This document shows, in pieces, positions 9,595 to 18,119 of a DNA stretch of 64,000 nucleotides (the stretch's first letter is position 1; every line of letters begins with the position of its first letter). Both the position numbers and the translations under genes were made by a program. The DNA is from Paracoccaceae bacterium (lineage in GTDB: Bacteria; Pseudomonadota; Alphaproteobacteria; Rhodobacterales; Rhodobacteraceae), in NCBI GenBank assembly GCA_020425085.1, contig JAGQRW010000001.1, positions 297,015 through 361,014 of the forward strand, given 5' to 3'. Under the pieces are notes generated by a model, which saw only the letters and a list, made by a program, of their open reading frames with translations, was not told the DNA's origin and searched no databases.

Positions 9595-9854
9595 TGGCCG
9601 GGTTGGTTCTGGCGATGGTGTTCGGTATCGTCGGCGGCAATCTTGCGGCCGTGGCCGTCAAGGCGGTGAATATCGGGCTTTGGTGGAATTCCGTGGTGGG
9701 CGCATTGGCGGCAGCGGCGGTAATTCTGTTGCCGGCACGATTGGTGGTTTTGCCGGGCGGGTCGGGGATGGTTGATCTTCTGCTGCAGGCAGGGGCCGGG
9801 TTTCTGGCGGTTCTGATTATCGGCGGGCTGGTCGGCGCAAGCTATCGAGACTGA
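9594..9854 (+). CDS. Small membrane protein, GlsB/YeaQ-like
   Basis: 86-aa hydrophobic protein with about three membrane segments (residues 2-20, 28-47, 62-82) and glycine patches (GIVGG, IIGGLVGA), reminiscent of transglycosylase-associated/GlsB-YeaQ proteins. Its function is unknown. The start ATG overlaps the smpB stop by one base, so it is probably translated by reinitiation in a dapA-smpB transcript. The family assignment rests on size, topology and glycine pattern only. Confidence 0.6.
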   Translation: MAGLVLAMVFGIVGGNLAAVAVKAVNIGLWWNSVVGALAAAAVILLPARLVVLPGGSGMVDLLLQAGAGFLAVLIIGGLVGASYRD

Positions 9855-9941
9855 CAAAATCGGTGGCTTTGCACCGGCCAAGGCTTGAAACCTGCGGCGG
9901 TCAGCGATAATCCCTTAGCCTGATCAGGCAAGGATGAACGC

Positions 9942-10793
9942 ATGCCCCATAGCGACCCGAAAACGCTCGTTTCCACCGAATGGCTGGCAAGCCATATCGC
10001 CAGTCCGGATATCAGGGTAATCGACGCATCGTGGTATCTGCCACAGGCGGGCCGCAGCCCGAAGGCGGAATATGAGGCGGCGCATATTCTCAATGCCCGG
10101 TTTTTTGATATTGACGAGATCAGCGACAGCCAGTCGGACCTGCCGCATATGGCACCGCCAGCAGAGAAATTCATCAGCCGCATGCGGGCGATGGGAATCG
10201 GTGACGGGCATCAGGTGGTGGTTTACGACAGTGCCGGCATCTGTTCGTCAGCGCGGGTGTGGTGGCTGTTTCACCTGTTCGGCAAGACCGATACCGCAGT
10301 TCTTGACGGTGGCCTTCCGAAATGGCTGGCCGAGGGGCGCGAGGTTGAAGACATGCCGCCGATCCTGCGCGACCGGCACATCACGGTGCGGCGCAATGCC
10401 CTTTTGGTCAAGGACGTGACCCAGGTAGCAGCGGCGTCAAAACTGAAAGAGGCACAAATTCTGGATGCGCGTTCCGAGGGGCGTTTCAACGGCACAGAAC
10501 CCGAGCCGCGCGAAGGTTTGCGCGCCGGGCATATCCCGAATTCCATCAACCTGCCGTATTCGCGGTTGCTGAATGACGACGGAACGATGAAATCAACAGA
10601 TGAACTTGCGGCCATCATGGCCGAAAGCAATGTCGATATGAAATCCCCGGTGATCACCACCTGCGGTTCCGGCGTGACGGCGGCGATCATCAATCTGGCG
10701 CTGGAACGTCTGGGGCACAAGCAACATGCGCTTTATGATGGTTCCTGGGCGGAATGGGGCATGTATAACGATCTGAAAGTGGAAAAAGGCTAG
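9942..10793 (+). CDS. sseA: 3-mercaptopyruvate sulfurtransferase (two rhodanese domains)
   Basis: Transfers sulfur from 3-mercaptopyruvate to a thiophilic acceptor. The 283 aa form two rhodanese domains: an inactive N-terminal one (VIDASWYLP, VVVYDSAG) and a catalytic C-terminal one with the active-site loop CGSGVTA at residues 241-247. CGSG[VT]TA is the loop of mercaptopyruvate sulfurtransferases, whereas thiosulfate sulfurtransferases usually have CRKG. An aspartate-type aminotransferase follows 22 bases downstream; such enzymes can make mercaptopyruvate from cysteine, so the pairing makes metabolic sense (inference). Confidence 0.88.
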   Translation: MPHSDPKTLVSTEWLASHIASPDIRVIDASWYLPQAGRSPKAEYEAAHILNARFFDIDEISDSQSDLPHMAPPAEKFISRMRAMGIGDGHQVVVYDSAGICSSARVWWLFHLFGKTDTAVLDGGLPKWLAEGREVEDMPPILRDRHITVRRNALLVKDVTQVAAASKLKEAQILDARSEGRFNGTEPEPREGLRAGHIPNSINLPYSRLLNDDGTMKSTDELAAIMAESNVDMKSPVITTCGSGVTAAIINLALERLGHKQHALYDGSWAEWGMYNDLKVEKG

Positions 10794-10815
10794 GGCCTTA
10801 GCAAGGAATACCCGC

Positions 10816-12000
10816 ATGTTGAATGCATTGCAAAAACAACCCGAAGACAAGATCATCCAGCTGATGCAGCTTTTCCGAGATGACCCGCGCAGCGACAAGG
10901 TCGATCTGGGTGTCGGGGTTTACAAGGACGCAACCGGGTTGACGCCGGTGATGCGGGCAATCAAATCTGCCGAGCAAAAGCTGTGGCAGGCCGAGACCAC
11001 CAAGACCTATACCGCGCTGGCTGGCGACGTGGGCTATCACGATGTCATGATCGACCTGGTTCTGGGCAATACCGTGCCGCGTGAACGCATCGCCGCTGCG
11101 GCTACACCGGGCGGCACCGGAGCCATTCATATGGTGCTGGAACTGGTGCAGAAAAACACACCGGATGCCACCATCTGGATCTCGGCCCCGACCTGGCCGA
11201 ACCATCCTTCGATCATCCGCCATATGGGCCTGAAGCTGGCCGAATACCGTTATTTCGACGAGGTCAGCCGCGCGGTCGATTTCGATGCCATGCTGGCGGA
11301 TCTGAAACAGGTGAAGGCGGGCGATGTGGTGTTGCTGCATGGCTGTTGTCATAATCCGACCGGGGCCAACCTCAACAATGCGCAATGGCAACAGATTGCC
11401 GAAACCTTGCTGGCACAAGGGGCGATGCCGTTTGTCGATATCGCCTATCAGGGTTTCGGCAATGGGCTGGAAGAGGATGCGTTCGGGGTTCGTCTGCTGG
11501 CGAAAACCTTTCCGGAACTGCTGATCGCTGCCAGTTGTTCCAAGAATTTCGGCATCTATCGCGAACGCACCGGGGCAGTTATGATCATCGCGCCCGACAA
11601 GGCAACCCGTGATGTCGTACAAGGCAACCTGGCGCATCTCAATCGGCTGAACTTTTCTTTTCCGCCGGATCACGGGGCGCGACTGGTGACGATGATCCTG
11701 TCTGATCCGGCGCTCAAGGCCGAATGGATGGCGGAACTGGAGGAGGTCCGCCTTGGCATGTTGGCGCTGCGCCAGCAACTGGCCGATGAACTGCGCCGTC
11801 TTAGCGGCAGCGACCGGTTCGGTTTCGTGGCCGAGCATCGCGGCATGTTCTCGCGCATGGGTGCCACACCGGAACAGGTGTTGAAAATGCGCGAAAAGCA
11901 CGGGATTTACATGATCGGCGACAGCCGCATCAACATTGCCGGGCTGAACAAGCAATCGGTGCCGATACTTGCCAAGGCGCTGATCGAGGTCGGAGTCTGA
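10816..12000 (+). CDS. Aspartate/aromatic amino-acid aminotransferase (class I)
   Basis: Pyridoxal-phosphate enzyme of the AspC/TyrB group, 394 aa. The PLP lysine is Lys243 in SCSKNFGIYRERTG. Other family landmarks are LGVGVYKDATG at the N-terminus, CCHNPTGANL for cofactor binding, and SRINIAGL near the C-terminus, whose Arg binds the substrate carboxylate. It transaminates aspartate and probably aromatic amino acids with 2-oxoglutarate; specificity cannot be separated by eye. It sits 22 bases after sseA, likely in one transcript. Confidence 0.9.
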   Translation: MLNALQKQPEDKIIQLMQLFRDDPRSDKVDLGVGVYKDATGLTPVMRAIKSAEQKLWQAETTKTYTALAGDVGYHDVMIDLVLGNTVPRERIAAAATPGGTGAIHMVLELVQKNTPDATIWISAPTWPNHPSIIRHMGLKLAEYRYFDEVSRAVDFDAMLADLKQVKAGDVVLLHGCCHNPTGANLNNAQWQQIAETLLAQGAMPFVDIAYQGFGNGLEEDAFGVRLLAKTFPELLIAASCSKNFGIYRERTGAVMIIAPDKATRDVVQGNLAHLNRLNFSFPPDHGARLVTMILSDPALKAEWMAELEEVRLGMLALRQQLADELRRLSGSDRFGFVAEHRGMFSRMGATPEQVLKMREKHGIYMIGDSRINIAGLNKQSVPILAKALIEVGV

Positions 12001-12084
12001 ACAGGATGCGCATTTTGGCCGGGCTTGTCGACACGGACAAATCCGGCTAGACCGCGCCGGTTCCTGCCAAAGTGGAAAATTGCA

Positions 12085-12729
12085 ATGCCCTCGACTGAAC
12101 CACCGATGATGCGCGTCCTGCTGCCCGGGATCATCGCCATGGCGGTGATCGTTGTCGCCTCGAACATTCTGGTGCAGGTGCTTTATGGCAACTGGCTGAC
12201 CTATGGTGCCTTTACCTATCCGTTTGCATTTCTGGTTACCGATGTGATGAACCGCGTCTATGGCGTAGCCGCCGCGCGGCGGGTGGTGCTGGCGGGGTTT
12301 GTTGTCGGCCTGGTTTGTTCTTTCATTGGCACACAGATCATTGGTGAATTGGGGCCCTTGGTGACGCTGAGGGTTGCCATCGGTTCAGGCTCGGCATTTC
12401 TGGTGGCACAACTGATTGACGTGCTGGTTTTTGACAAGATGCGGGGCGGCACCTGGTGGCGAGCACCGCTGACGTCATCGCTTGTCGGATCATCGGTTGA
12501 TACGCTGATATTCTTTTCCATCGCCTTTTCCGGCTGGTTCATCTGGCTGGAGCCAGGAAACGACGTTTCCTGGGCGAATGAGGCATTGCCGCTGCTCGGC
12601 CTTGGCCCGGTTGCCCCGCTCTGGGTCAGTCTGGCGCTGGCGGATTATTCGGTAAAATTGGCGATTGCCACGATCGCGCTGGTGCCGTTCCGACTGGTGG
12701 TTTCACGGCTTGTTACAAGGCTGTCATAA
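12085..12729 (+). CDS. Queuosine precursor transporter (YhhQ/VUT family)
   Basis: 214-aa membrane protein of the former DUF165 family, which imports queuosine precursors such as preQ0/preQ1. About six membrane segments; the family-typical TYPFAFLVTDVMNRVYG and later APLTSSLVGSSVDTLIFF are present. The in-frame TTG at 12025 is less likely than the ATG at 12085, since the extension is basic and unlike the family. The organism also carries queG at 23.4 kb, the last step of queuosine synthesis, so both salvage uptake and terminal reduction are encoded within 12 kb. Confidence 0.82.
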   Translation: MPSTEPPMMRVLLPGIIAMAVIVVASNILVQVLYGNWLTYGAFTYPFAFLVTDVMNRVYGVAAARRVVLAGFVVGLVCSFIGTQIIGELGPLVTLRVAIGSGSAFLVAQLIDVLVFDKMRGGTWWRAPLTSSLVGSSVDTLIFFSIAFSGWFIWLEPGNDVSWANEALPLLGLGPVAPLWVSLALADYSVKLAIATIALVPFRLVVSRLVTRLS

Positions 12730-12785
12730 AAAATAAATTGACTTATCCACAACATCTGGCACCATCAACCCCAACAGCAACAAGC

Positions 12786-12802
12786 GAAAGGAGGTGATCC
12801 AG
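12786..12802 (+). promoter_or_regulatory. Extended Shine-Dalgarno, 17 nt complementary to the 16S rRNA 3' end
   Basis: GAAAGGAGGTGATCCAG is the exact complement of CTGGATCACCTCCTTTC, the usual 3' end of alphaproteobacterial 16S rRNA. The core GGAGG lies seven bases before a GTG that opens an 18-codon ORF. Ordinary Shine-Dalgarno pairing covers 4-8 bases, so this one is exceptional. Confidence 0.6.
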
Positions 12803-12858
12803 TGTCTAAAGAGATGTTGGAGAATGTGGTCAGGTCAATGCGGGGGGGATCTGTTTAG
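12802..12858 (+). CDS. Candidate 18-residue ORF behind an extreme ribosome-binding site
   Basis: GTG start at 12802, stop TAG at 12856; the predicted peptide is MSKEMLENVVRSMRGGSV. The function is not recognised. It stands alone between the queuosine transporter and arfB and is followed 80 bases later by a strong terminator, so the unit could make a short mRNA or regulatory RNA of roughly 150-180 nt. A run of seven G (12842-12848) near the end of the ORF could allow slippage; a +1 shift there would keep the frame open for about 26 more codons (ending at a TAG near 12935). Whether the peptide or the RNA matters is unknown. Confidence 0.4.
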   Translation: MSKEMLENVVRSMRGGSV

Positions 12859-12938
12859 GAAAGACCCTGTTGAAAAGGCTCGCATGCCGGGGTGATCGAC
12901 TCCGATCCTGCGCGACCTCCAAACTCTTGATTTAGCAG

Positions 12939-12967
12939 AAGGGCCGTGCGACATGTGCGGCCCTTTT
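12939..12967 (+). terminator. Rho-independent terminator
   Basis: Stem AAGGGCCGTGC / GTGCGGCCCTT of 11 pairs (two of them G-U) around a five-base loop, followed by a short T run. It ends the small 12.8-kb unit just upstream of arfB. Confidence 0.75.
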
Positions 12968-13005
12968 CATTTGCTTGTGACAAAAATTCAGCCATAAAAC
13001 CCGGT

Positions 13006-13425
13006 ATGATCCACATCAATGACGACATAATCCTGCAAGACTGGGAACTGAGCGAAAGCTTTGGCCGCGCCTCGGGGCCGGGGGGGCAGAATGTGAACAA
13101 GGTCTCCACGGCGGTTGAATTGAGGTTCGAAGCTGAACGCAGCCCCGCCCTGACCCCGGCGATCAAGGCGCGGCTCAAACGAATTGCCGGGCGCAAATGG
13201 ACCAAGGAAGGGGCGATCATCGTCACGGCGGAAAAGCATCGCAGCCAACCGATGAACCGTGAACTGGCCGAGGAAAAGCTGGCCGCGATGATCCGCCAAG
13301 CACTGGAGGTTCCCAAGCGCCGCATCCGCACCCGCCCGACGCTGGCGTCGAAACGGCGGCGGCTGGAGGCGAAAACCCACCGCGCCACGATCAAAAGCGG
13401 ACGCGGACGGGTGGATGAGGAATAA
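13006..13425 (+). CDS. arfB: Peptidyl-tRNA hydrolase ArfB (ICT1/YaeJ type)
   Basis: Rescues ribosomes stalled at mRNA ends by hydrolysing peptidyl-tRNA. The 139-aa protein has the release-factor-like GGQ loop in SGPGGQNVNKVSTAVELRF (around residues 24-42) and the basic C-terminal tail (KRRIRTRPTLASKRRRLEAK) that enters the empty mRNA channel. The ATG at 13006 was chosen because the protein then begins with the family's IxIxDDIxL; the extension to 12946 would lie in the terminator region. With smpB nearby, two ribosome-rescue systems are encoded within 4 kb. Confidence 0.9.
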   Translation: MIHINDDIILQDWELSESFGRASGPGGQNVNKVSTAVELRFEAERSPALTPAIKARLKRIAGRKWTKEGAIIVTAEKHRSQPMNRELAEEKLAAMIRQALEVPKRRIRTRPTLASKRRRLEAKTHRATIKSGRGRVDEE

Positions 13426-13429
13426 GATC

Positions 13430-13451
13430 GGCGCATCACGAATAATGCGCC
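13430..13451 (+). repeat. Inverted repeat after arfB
   Basis: GGCGCAT and ATGCGCC arms (7 bp) around an 8-base loop, a few bases after the arfB stop, with a T-rich stretch (TTTGTTTTT) 6-14 bases further on. It may be a weak terminator between the convergent arfB and hdeD-like genes. Confidence 0.4.
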
Positions 13452-13512
13452 AATAGTTTGTTTTTACGCGTAATTTAATCCGTAAACCGGTTCCCGTCTT
13501 TCGGTTTCCGCT

Positions 13513-14031
13513 TTAACGTGATTTGCGCAGAAGATAACCGAACAACATCAGACTAAGTCCGCTAGAGATCAGTTCGATCCCCAGCAATATTCCCAGCAGC
13601 TTGCCAGCGGCCTCCATCACATTCATCAATACCGCTGCGCCGATCAACACCGACAGCACACCTGACAGCAGCAACAACAAATATACCGGCGTATCCTTCA
13701 GCCCCCAGGCCAGATAAAGCCGCACAATGCCCGAGATCAGGAACACTGCCCCCAAAAGCACCGTCAACGAAACCAGCCCGGACAGCGGGTCGGCAATCAG
13801 CGAAATGCCGACCAAAAGGCCCAGCAATCCCCACAACCCGAACCAGATGCGGTTTCCGGTTGAGCGGTCCTGGGAAAATGCCGCAAAAAGCTGCACCGCG
13901 CCACCGATCAAAAACGCCCAGCCAACCAGCAATTCCACCGTCAATGAAGCGGCAAACGGGTTGGCAAAAGCAAGAATTCCGCCGATCAGCAGTAATAAAC
14001 CTGCTAGCACCATTATGGTTGTAGTTTTCAT
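13513..14031 (-). CDS. HdeD-family (DUF308) membrane protein
   Basis: 172-aa protein with six hydrophobic segments and the repeated GxxLLxxG pattern of the HdeD/DUF308 family, implicated in acid resistance in E. coli. The N-terminal segment (TIMVLAGLLLLIGGILAFANPF) and internal repeats fit. The role here is inferred from the family only. An AGGAGG-like element (rc of 14038-14043) precedes the ATG at 14031. One RACTWAGTY word (13551-13559) encodes Leu-Ser near the C-terminus (SSGLSLML). It lies downstream of leuC on the same strand, separated by 29 bases that contain a second copy of the word. Confidence 0.82.
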   Translation of the reverse strand: MKTTTIMVLAGLLLLIGGILAFANPFAASLTVELLVGWAFLIGGAVQLFAAFSQDRSTGNRIWFGLWGLLGLLVGISLIADPLSGLVSLTVLLGAVFLISGIVRLYLAWGLKDTPVYLLLLLSGVLSVLIGAAVLMNVMEAAGKLLGILLGIELISSGLSLMLFGYLLRKSR

Positions 14032-14048
14032 TTAGGCCTCCTGTTATA

Positions 14049-14057
14049 AACTAAGTC
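14049..14057. repeat. RACTWAGTY palindrome just after the leuC stop
   Basis: AACTAAGTC, four bases beyond the leuC TAA. Read on the leuC strand the surroundings are CAGACTTAGTTT, close to the contexts at 3362 and 20841 (CTGACTTAGTTC). Confidence 0.55.
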
Positions 14058-14060
14058 TGA

Positions 14061-15467
14061 TTATTGAAAACTCCGGATATCGGTCAGATGCCCGGTCACC
14101 GCTGCTGCTGCAGCCATGGCCGGACTAAGCAGATGGGTGCGCCCGCCACGCCCCTGACGGCCTTCGAAATTGCGGTTCGAGGTGGCGGCGCAGCGTTCTT
14201 TGGGCGAAAGTTGATCGGGGTTCATTGCCAGACACATGGAACAGCCGGCCAGCCTCCATTCGAATCCGGCTTTGATAAAGATATCTGCCAGACCCTCTTC
14301 CTCGGCCTGCGCCCGAACGAGGCCGGAACCCGGAACGATCATCGCCCGCATACCTTCCTTGATCTTCCGGCCTTTCAGGACAGCCGCAGCGGCGCGCAAA
14401 TCCTCGATCCGGCCATTGGTGCAGGAACCGATGAATACCGTGTCGATCTTGATATCGGTCAGCGCCATTCCCGGCGTCAGACCCATATAATCCAGCGACC
14501 GCTTTACCGCCTCGACCTTGCCGCCAGTGAAATCGGATGGCGATGGGACAGTGGCGGTGATCGGCAGAACATCCTCGGGGCTGGTACCCCAGGTGACGAC
14601 CGGTGCAATGTCTTCACCCTTGAGGGTCAGAATCTTGTCGAACTCGGCGCCCTCGTCGGTGAACAGCATTTTCCATTGGGCCAGCGCCATTTCCCACGCA
14701 GCACCTTTCGGGGCATGCGGGCGACCCTTGACATATTCAAAGGTCTTTTCGTCGGGCGCGATAAGGCCGGCCCTGGCACCGCCTTCGATCGCCATGTTGC
14801 AGACTGTCATCCGCCCTTCCATGCTGAGGTCGCGGATCGCCTGACCGCAATATTCGATCACATGACCGGTACCGCCTGCGGTTCCGGTGGCGCCGATCAC
14901 GCTTAGGGTGATATCCTTGGCGGTGACACCGGGGACCAGCTTGCCGGTGATTTCAACCTTCATGTTCTTTGATTTCTTTTGGATCAGCGTTTGCGTCGCC
15001 AGCACATGTTCAACCTCGCTGGTGCCAATACCATGCGCCAGCGCACCAAATGCGCCATGGGTTGCGGTGTGGCTGTCGCCGCAAACCACCGTCATCCCCG
15101 GCAAGGTCCAGCCCTGTTCCGGGCCGACGATATGCACGATCCCCTGGCGCACATCACTGACCGGATAATAGTGGATGCCGGTTTCGCGCGCATTGCGATC
15201 AAGGGCTTCGACCTGAATGCGGCTTTCTTCATTCTCGATCCCTTTTTCGCGGTCGAGCGTGGTCGGCACGTTGTGATCCGGCACCGCGATGGTCTTGTCC
15301 GGGGCGCGTACCTTGCGGCCGGTCATTCGCAAACCTTCAAAAGCCTGGGGACTGGTTACTTCGTGCACCAGATGGCGGTCGATATACAAAAGGCAGGTGC
15401 CGTCGCTGTCTTCATGCGCGACATGGGCATCCCAGATTTTATCGTAGAGTGTTTTCGGAGCGGTCAT
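14061..15467 (-). CDS. leuC: 3-isopropylmalate dehydratase large subunit
   Basis: Isomerises 2-isopropylmalate to 3-isopropylmalate in leucine synthesis; aconitase-superfamily [4Fe-4S] enzyme working with LeuD (not in this window). The 468-aa length is standard. Cluster ligands are visible in [13 protein letters not shown] and in the CSMC pair ([14 protein letters not shown]); [15 protein letters not shown] is also characteristic. The Shine-Dalgarno AAGGAT precedes the ATG. A possible leucine-containing leader ORF and hairpin lie directly upstream (15502-15581). Confidence 0.95.
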   Translation of the reverse strand: MTAPKTLYDKIWDAHVAHEDSDGTCLLYIDRHLVHEVTSPQAFEGLRMTGRKVRAPDKTIAVPDHNVPTTLDREKGIENEESRIQVEALDRNARETGIHYYPVSDVRQGIVHIVGPEQGWTLPGMTVVCGDSHTATHGAFGALAHGIGTSEVEHVLATQTLIQKKSKNMKVEITGKLVPGVTAKDITLSVIGATGTAGGTGHVIEYCGQAIRDLSMEGRMTVCNMAIEGGARAGLIAPDEKTFEYVKGRPHAPKGAAWEMALAQWKMLFTDEGAEFDKILTLKGEDIAPVVTWGTSPEDVLPITATVPSPSDFTGGKVEAVKRSLDYMGLTPGMALTDIKIDTVFIGSCTNGRIEDLRAAAAVLKGRKIKEGMRAMIVPGSGLVRAQAEEEGLADIFIKAGFEWRLAGCSMCLAMNPDQLSPKERCAATSNRNFEGRQGRGGRTHLLSPAMAAAAAVTGHLTDIRSFQ

Positions 15468-15501
15468 TTCAATCCTTCCGCGATAGCTTGATTTCGGTGG
15501 C

Positions 15502-15532
15502 GGCTGGCGGAATTGTCACCCTGCCGCCAGCC
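15502..15532 (-). promoter_or_regulatory. Inverted repeat in the leuC leader
   Basis: Arms GGCTGGCGG (15502-15510) and CCGCCAGCC (15524-15532), perfect over 9 bp with a 13-base loop, 35 bases upstream of leuC. The first arm in transcription order lies in the last codons of the short leader ORF and the second arm follows its stop, an attenuator-like layout, although no U-run follows. Confidence 0.35.
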
Positions 15533-15581
15533 CCAGCAGCCCGGCATGAAACCGCCACGGCAAGCGGGCGCGGTCATCCAT
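15516..15581 (-). CDS. Candidate 21-residue leader peptide of leuC
   Basis: ATG at 15581, TGA at 15518-15516, with AAAGGA seven bases upstream of the ATG. The predicted peptide ends in GLLGLAAG and has four leucines in 21 residues. That is only moderately leucine-rich compared with classical leu leaders, so the call is tentative. The ORF ends inside an inverted repeat 50 bases before leuC, which would suit ribosome-controlled folding. Confidence 0.3.
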   Translation of the reverse strand: MDDRARLPWRFHAGLLGLAAG

Positions 15582-15670
15582 GTCAAATCCTTTGTTCATA
15601 AGGCAGGACATATCCCGCCCCATCTCCGCTATCAAGTCCTGTCGCCGCTTCCAAAGGGACGAAATACACA

Positions 15671-15679
15671 GACTAAGTT
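15671..15679. repeat. RACTWAGTY palindrome upstream of the MscS gene
   Basis: GACTAAGTT in the leuC-mscS intergenic region; the string AGACTAAGTTCAT is identical to that around the copy at 1101, where it is coding. Confidence 0.5.
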
Positions 15680-15777
15680 CATATTACCTTGTCGCAAAAT
15701 CTGGTATTCCAACCAATCCCAGACACTTGCCGCTGCTTTCACAGCATGTCAGACTGCAATCAAAAGGCTAGGTGCAA

Positions 15778-17136
15778 ATGGAACCACAATTCGACCCCGG
15801 CATATTCGATCAGTTGGACATATTTATCCGGCAGATCAGGAATTTCGGGATCACGCTTTTGCAACCCTGGCGTCTTTACCAGATTGCCATCCTGATCGGC
15901 TGCCTTGGTTTTGGACAGATCATGTCGCTTCTGCTGACCCAGCGGATGAACGACTGGATGCGCAGGCTAGAAGGCTGGCCAAAATGGCGGTTGCGGCTGC
16001 TGCTGCTGATCAACCAGCGAATTCGCCCGATATTCTTTGTTCTGGCCGCCTGGTTGATGGTGCTGTTGATCAGCCAGTTGACCAATTTTCCGTCACGCCG
16101 CTATCTGATCTCGCTGGTGGCGGAACTGGCGACCGCCTGGCTGGTGGTGTCAATCGGAACGAGGATGCTCAAAAACCGGTCATTTCGCCGGATGCTGCGT
16201 TGGGCAGCGTGGATATTCGTAACCCTCAGCATTCTGGGTTTTACCGAGGACGCGGCCGCGCTTCTGGACAGTTTGGCGGTTGATTTCGGTACGGTCCGCG
16301 TGTCGCTGCTGATGATCCTCAAGGCGGTGGTGGCGTTGATTGCACTGTTTGCCGGTGCGCGCATCCTGACCAAGGCAGCGGCCCGCCGGATCGAACAAAT
16401 CGACGATATATCGCCGTCAATGAAGGTGTTGTCGATCAAGGGGCTGCAACTGGTTGTCTACAGCCTGGCGTTGATCATCGGGCTGCAATCCATCGGTTTT
16501 GACATGACCAGCCTGACGGTTCTGTCCGGTGCAATCGGTCTGGGTATCGGGTTTGGTCTGCAAAAGGTGGTGTCGAACCTGGTTTCCGGGGTGATCCTGC
16601 TGTTGGACAAATCAATCAAGCCGGGCGATGTAATCTCGCTTGATGATACATTCGGCTGGATCAGTTCGTTGGGCGCGCGCTACGTTTCAGTGCTGACAAG
16701 AAACGGCACCGAATTCCTGATCCCGAACGAGGATCTGATCACCAACCGGGTGATCAACTGGTCGCATTCCAGCGATCTGGTACGCCTCGATATCCATTTC
16801 GGCGTCAGCTATGACAGTGACCCGCATGAGGTTAAGCGGATCGGTTCCGTCGCACCCCTGAAGGTGGGACGGGTGATTTCCACCCCAGCGCCGGTTTGCC
16901 ATATGATCGGATTTGGTGAAAGTTCCATTGATTTCGTGCTCAGGTTCTGGATCCGCGACCCGACCAAGGGCCTGACCAATGTGCGTGGCGATGTGTTTCT
17001 GGCGATCTGGGATGCTCTGGCCGAAGCAAAAATTGAAATTCCGTTCCCGCGCCGTGATGTGCATATCTTCAAGACCAGCCAACCGCATCCCTTGCCACAT
17101 GAGGCTGAGACGCCGCCGCCGCAAACCGACCTTTAG
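15778..17136 (+). CDS. MscS-family mechanosensitive channel
   Basis: 452-aa inner-membrane protein. The N-terminal 200 residues hold four to five hydrophobic segments; the pore helix and beta domain follow, with GAIGLGIGFGLQKVVSNLVS and LLLDKSIKPGDVI, the MscS signature, near residues 255-290. It likely releases solutes during osmotic downshock. The ATG at 15778 has AAGG ten bases upstream; a GTG two codons earlier is equally possible. It is convergent with asparaginase, and the two stops overlap by four bases. Confidence 0.88.
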   Translation: MEPQFDPGIFDQLDIFIRQIRNFGITLLQPWRLYQIAILIGCLGFGQIMSLLLTQRMNDWMRRLEGWPKWRLRLLLLINQRIRPIFFVLAAWLMVLLISQLTNFPSRRYLISLVAELATAWLVVSIGTRMLKNRSFRRMLRWAAWIFVTLSILGFTEDAAALLDSLAVDFGTVRVSLLMILKAVVALIALFAGARILTKAAARRIEQIDDISPSMKVLSIKGLQLVVYSLALIIGLQSIGFDMTSLTVLSGAIGLGIGFGLQKVVSNLVSGVILLLDKSIKPGDVISLDDTFGWISSLGARYVSVLTRNGTEFLIPNEDLITNRVINWSHSSDLVRLDIHFGVSYDSDPHEVKRIGSVAPLKVGRVISTPAPVCHMIGFGESSIDFVLRFWIRDPTKGLTNVRGDVFLAIWDALAEAKIEIPFPRRDVHIFKTSQPHPLPHEAETPPPQTDL

Positions 17137-18119
17137 ATCAATACGCGGAATTGACCCACCTTTAGGCCACGGCGATTACGGATCGGCCCCGTCATACGCC
17201 GCTGTGCCGCGGGATGATCGCCGTCCAGCACCCCAAGCCTGACCAGTAATGCCGCGATTACCGCTTCCGCGGCGCGGGTGCCGCCGTCTTCGATCTTGAC
17301 CGCCACTCCCAGGCCCAGCCCCGGCAGAATGGCGACGAACACCGCCTCGGCCCCGGTCTTGATGGTCGCCTTGCCGCCCATGGCCCGCATCAGTTCGGTG
17401 CAGGCGCGCCCTTCGCCCGCCACCAGTTCCGGATGTCGCGCCATCGCCGCCACCAGACGCGCACTGGCAAGGTTGCGAGCATCGCTGCCGGTATCACCTG
17501 CCGCCATCCGCGCCATGGCCCGCGCCATCGCGCGCAAACTGGTGGCGAAATTCGGGGCCGAACAGCCGTCAATACCGTAGCATGGCGAACTTAGTCCGGT
17601 CATGTCCTCAAACGCCTCACGCACTGCCAGTTGCACCGGATGGGTGGGATCGACATATTCCGGCCCTGCGCCAAGATGCCGGGAAACGCTCAGAAATCCG
17701 CTGTGCTTGCCGCTGCAATTATTGTGCATCTGACAGACCGGGGCATCGCTTTTGATCAGGGCGTTACGCGCATCGGAATCGCGCGGTTCTTCTGAACCGC
17801 AACGAAGGGCGCTGTCATCCAGACCCAGATGTGCCAGCCATCGCGCAACCCGTTCGGTATGGATTTGCGCCCCCTGGTGCGAGGCACAAGCCAGCGCCAG
17901 ATGCTCAGACGTCAGATGCAGCGCCTTGGCCGCACCGCTTTCGATCAGGGGCAGGGCCTGCAACATCTTTGATGCGCTTCTTGGATAAAAGACAAGATCG
18001 GGGTTGCCCCAGCTTTCGCGGATTTCACCTTTGGCGTCACAAATCACCGCATGTCCCCGATGCTGGGATTCAAGCATCGGCCCACGCCAGATCTCGACCA
18101 GTTTCTCCGCGTTGGTCAT
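17133..18119 (-). CDS. L-asparaginase II family protein
   Basis: 328-aa member of the asparaginase II family (Rhizobium AnsA-like, unrelated in fold to the E. coli enzyme). Diagnostic segments: ESQHRGHAVICD near the N-terminus, YPRSASKMLQALPLIESGA, the Cys- and His-bearing CASHQGAQIH, HNNCSGKHSGFL, and YGIDGCSAPNF. These carry the conserved Ser, Cys and Lys residues of the family. It probably converts asparagine to aspartate and ammonia. There is no signal peptide, so it is cytoplasmic. A RACTWAGTY word (17588-17596) encodes Leu-Ser in MTGLSSPCYG. Confidence 0.87.
   Translation of the reverse strand: MTNAEKLVEIWRGPMLESQHRGHAVICDAKGEIRESWGNPDLVFYPRSASKMLQALPLIESGAAKALHLTSEHLALACASHQGAQIHTERVARWLAHLGLDDSALRCGSEEPRDSDARNALIKSDAPVCQMHNNCSGKHSGFLSVSRHLGAGPEYVDPTHPVQLAVREAFEDMTGLSSPCYGIDGCSAPNFATSLRAMARAMARMAAGDTGSDARNLASARLVAAMARHPELVAGEGRACTELMRAMGGKATIKTGAEAVFVAILPGLGLGVAVKIEDGGTRAAEAVIAALLVRLGVLDGDHPAAQRRMTGPIRNRRGLKVGQFRVLI

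Larger units (their letters stand above)
15468..15777. other. Divergent leuC / mscS intergenic region
   Basis: 310 bases between the leuC and channel gene starts. It contains the candidate leader ORF and 9-bp inverted repeat on the leuC side, then a RACTWAGTY word at 15671-15679 about 100 bases before the channel gene. Promoters for both genes must lie here, but no convincing -35/-10 pair could be assigned. Confidence 0.5.

Noticed and set aside
10798..11955. 385-aa open frame antisense to the aminotransferase
   Set aside because: The aminotransferase is full-length with its PLP lysine; the reverse frame is a GC-driven shadow.
12786..12802. Fragment of a 16S rRNA gene in reverse orientation
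   Set aside because: Only the 17 bases that pair with the ribosome match; the sequence on either side is not rRNA, and a start codon follows at ideal spacing, so a Shine-Dalgarno is the simpler reading.
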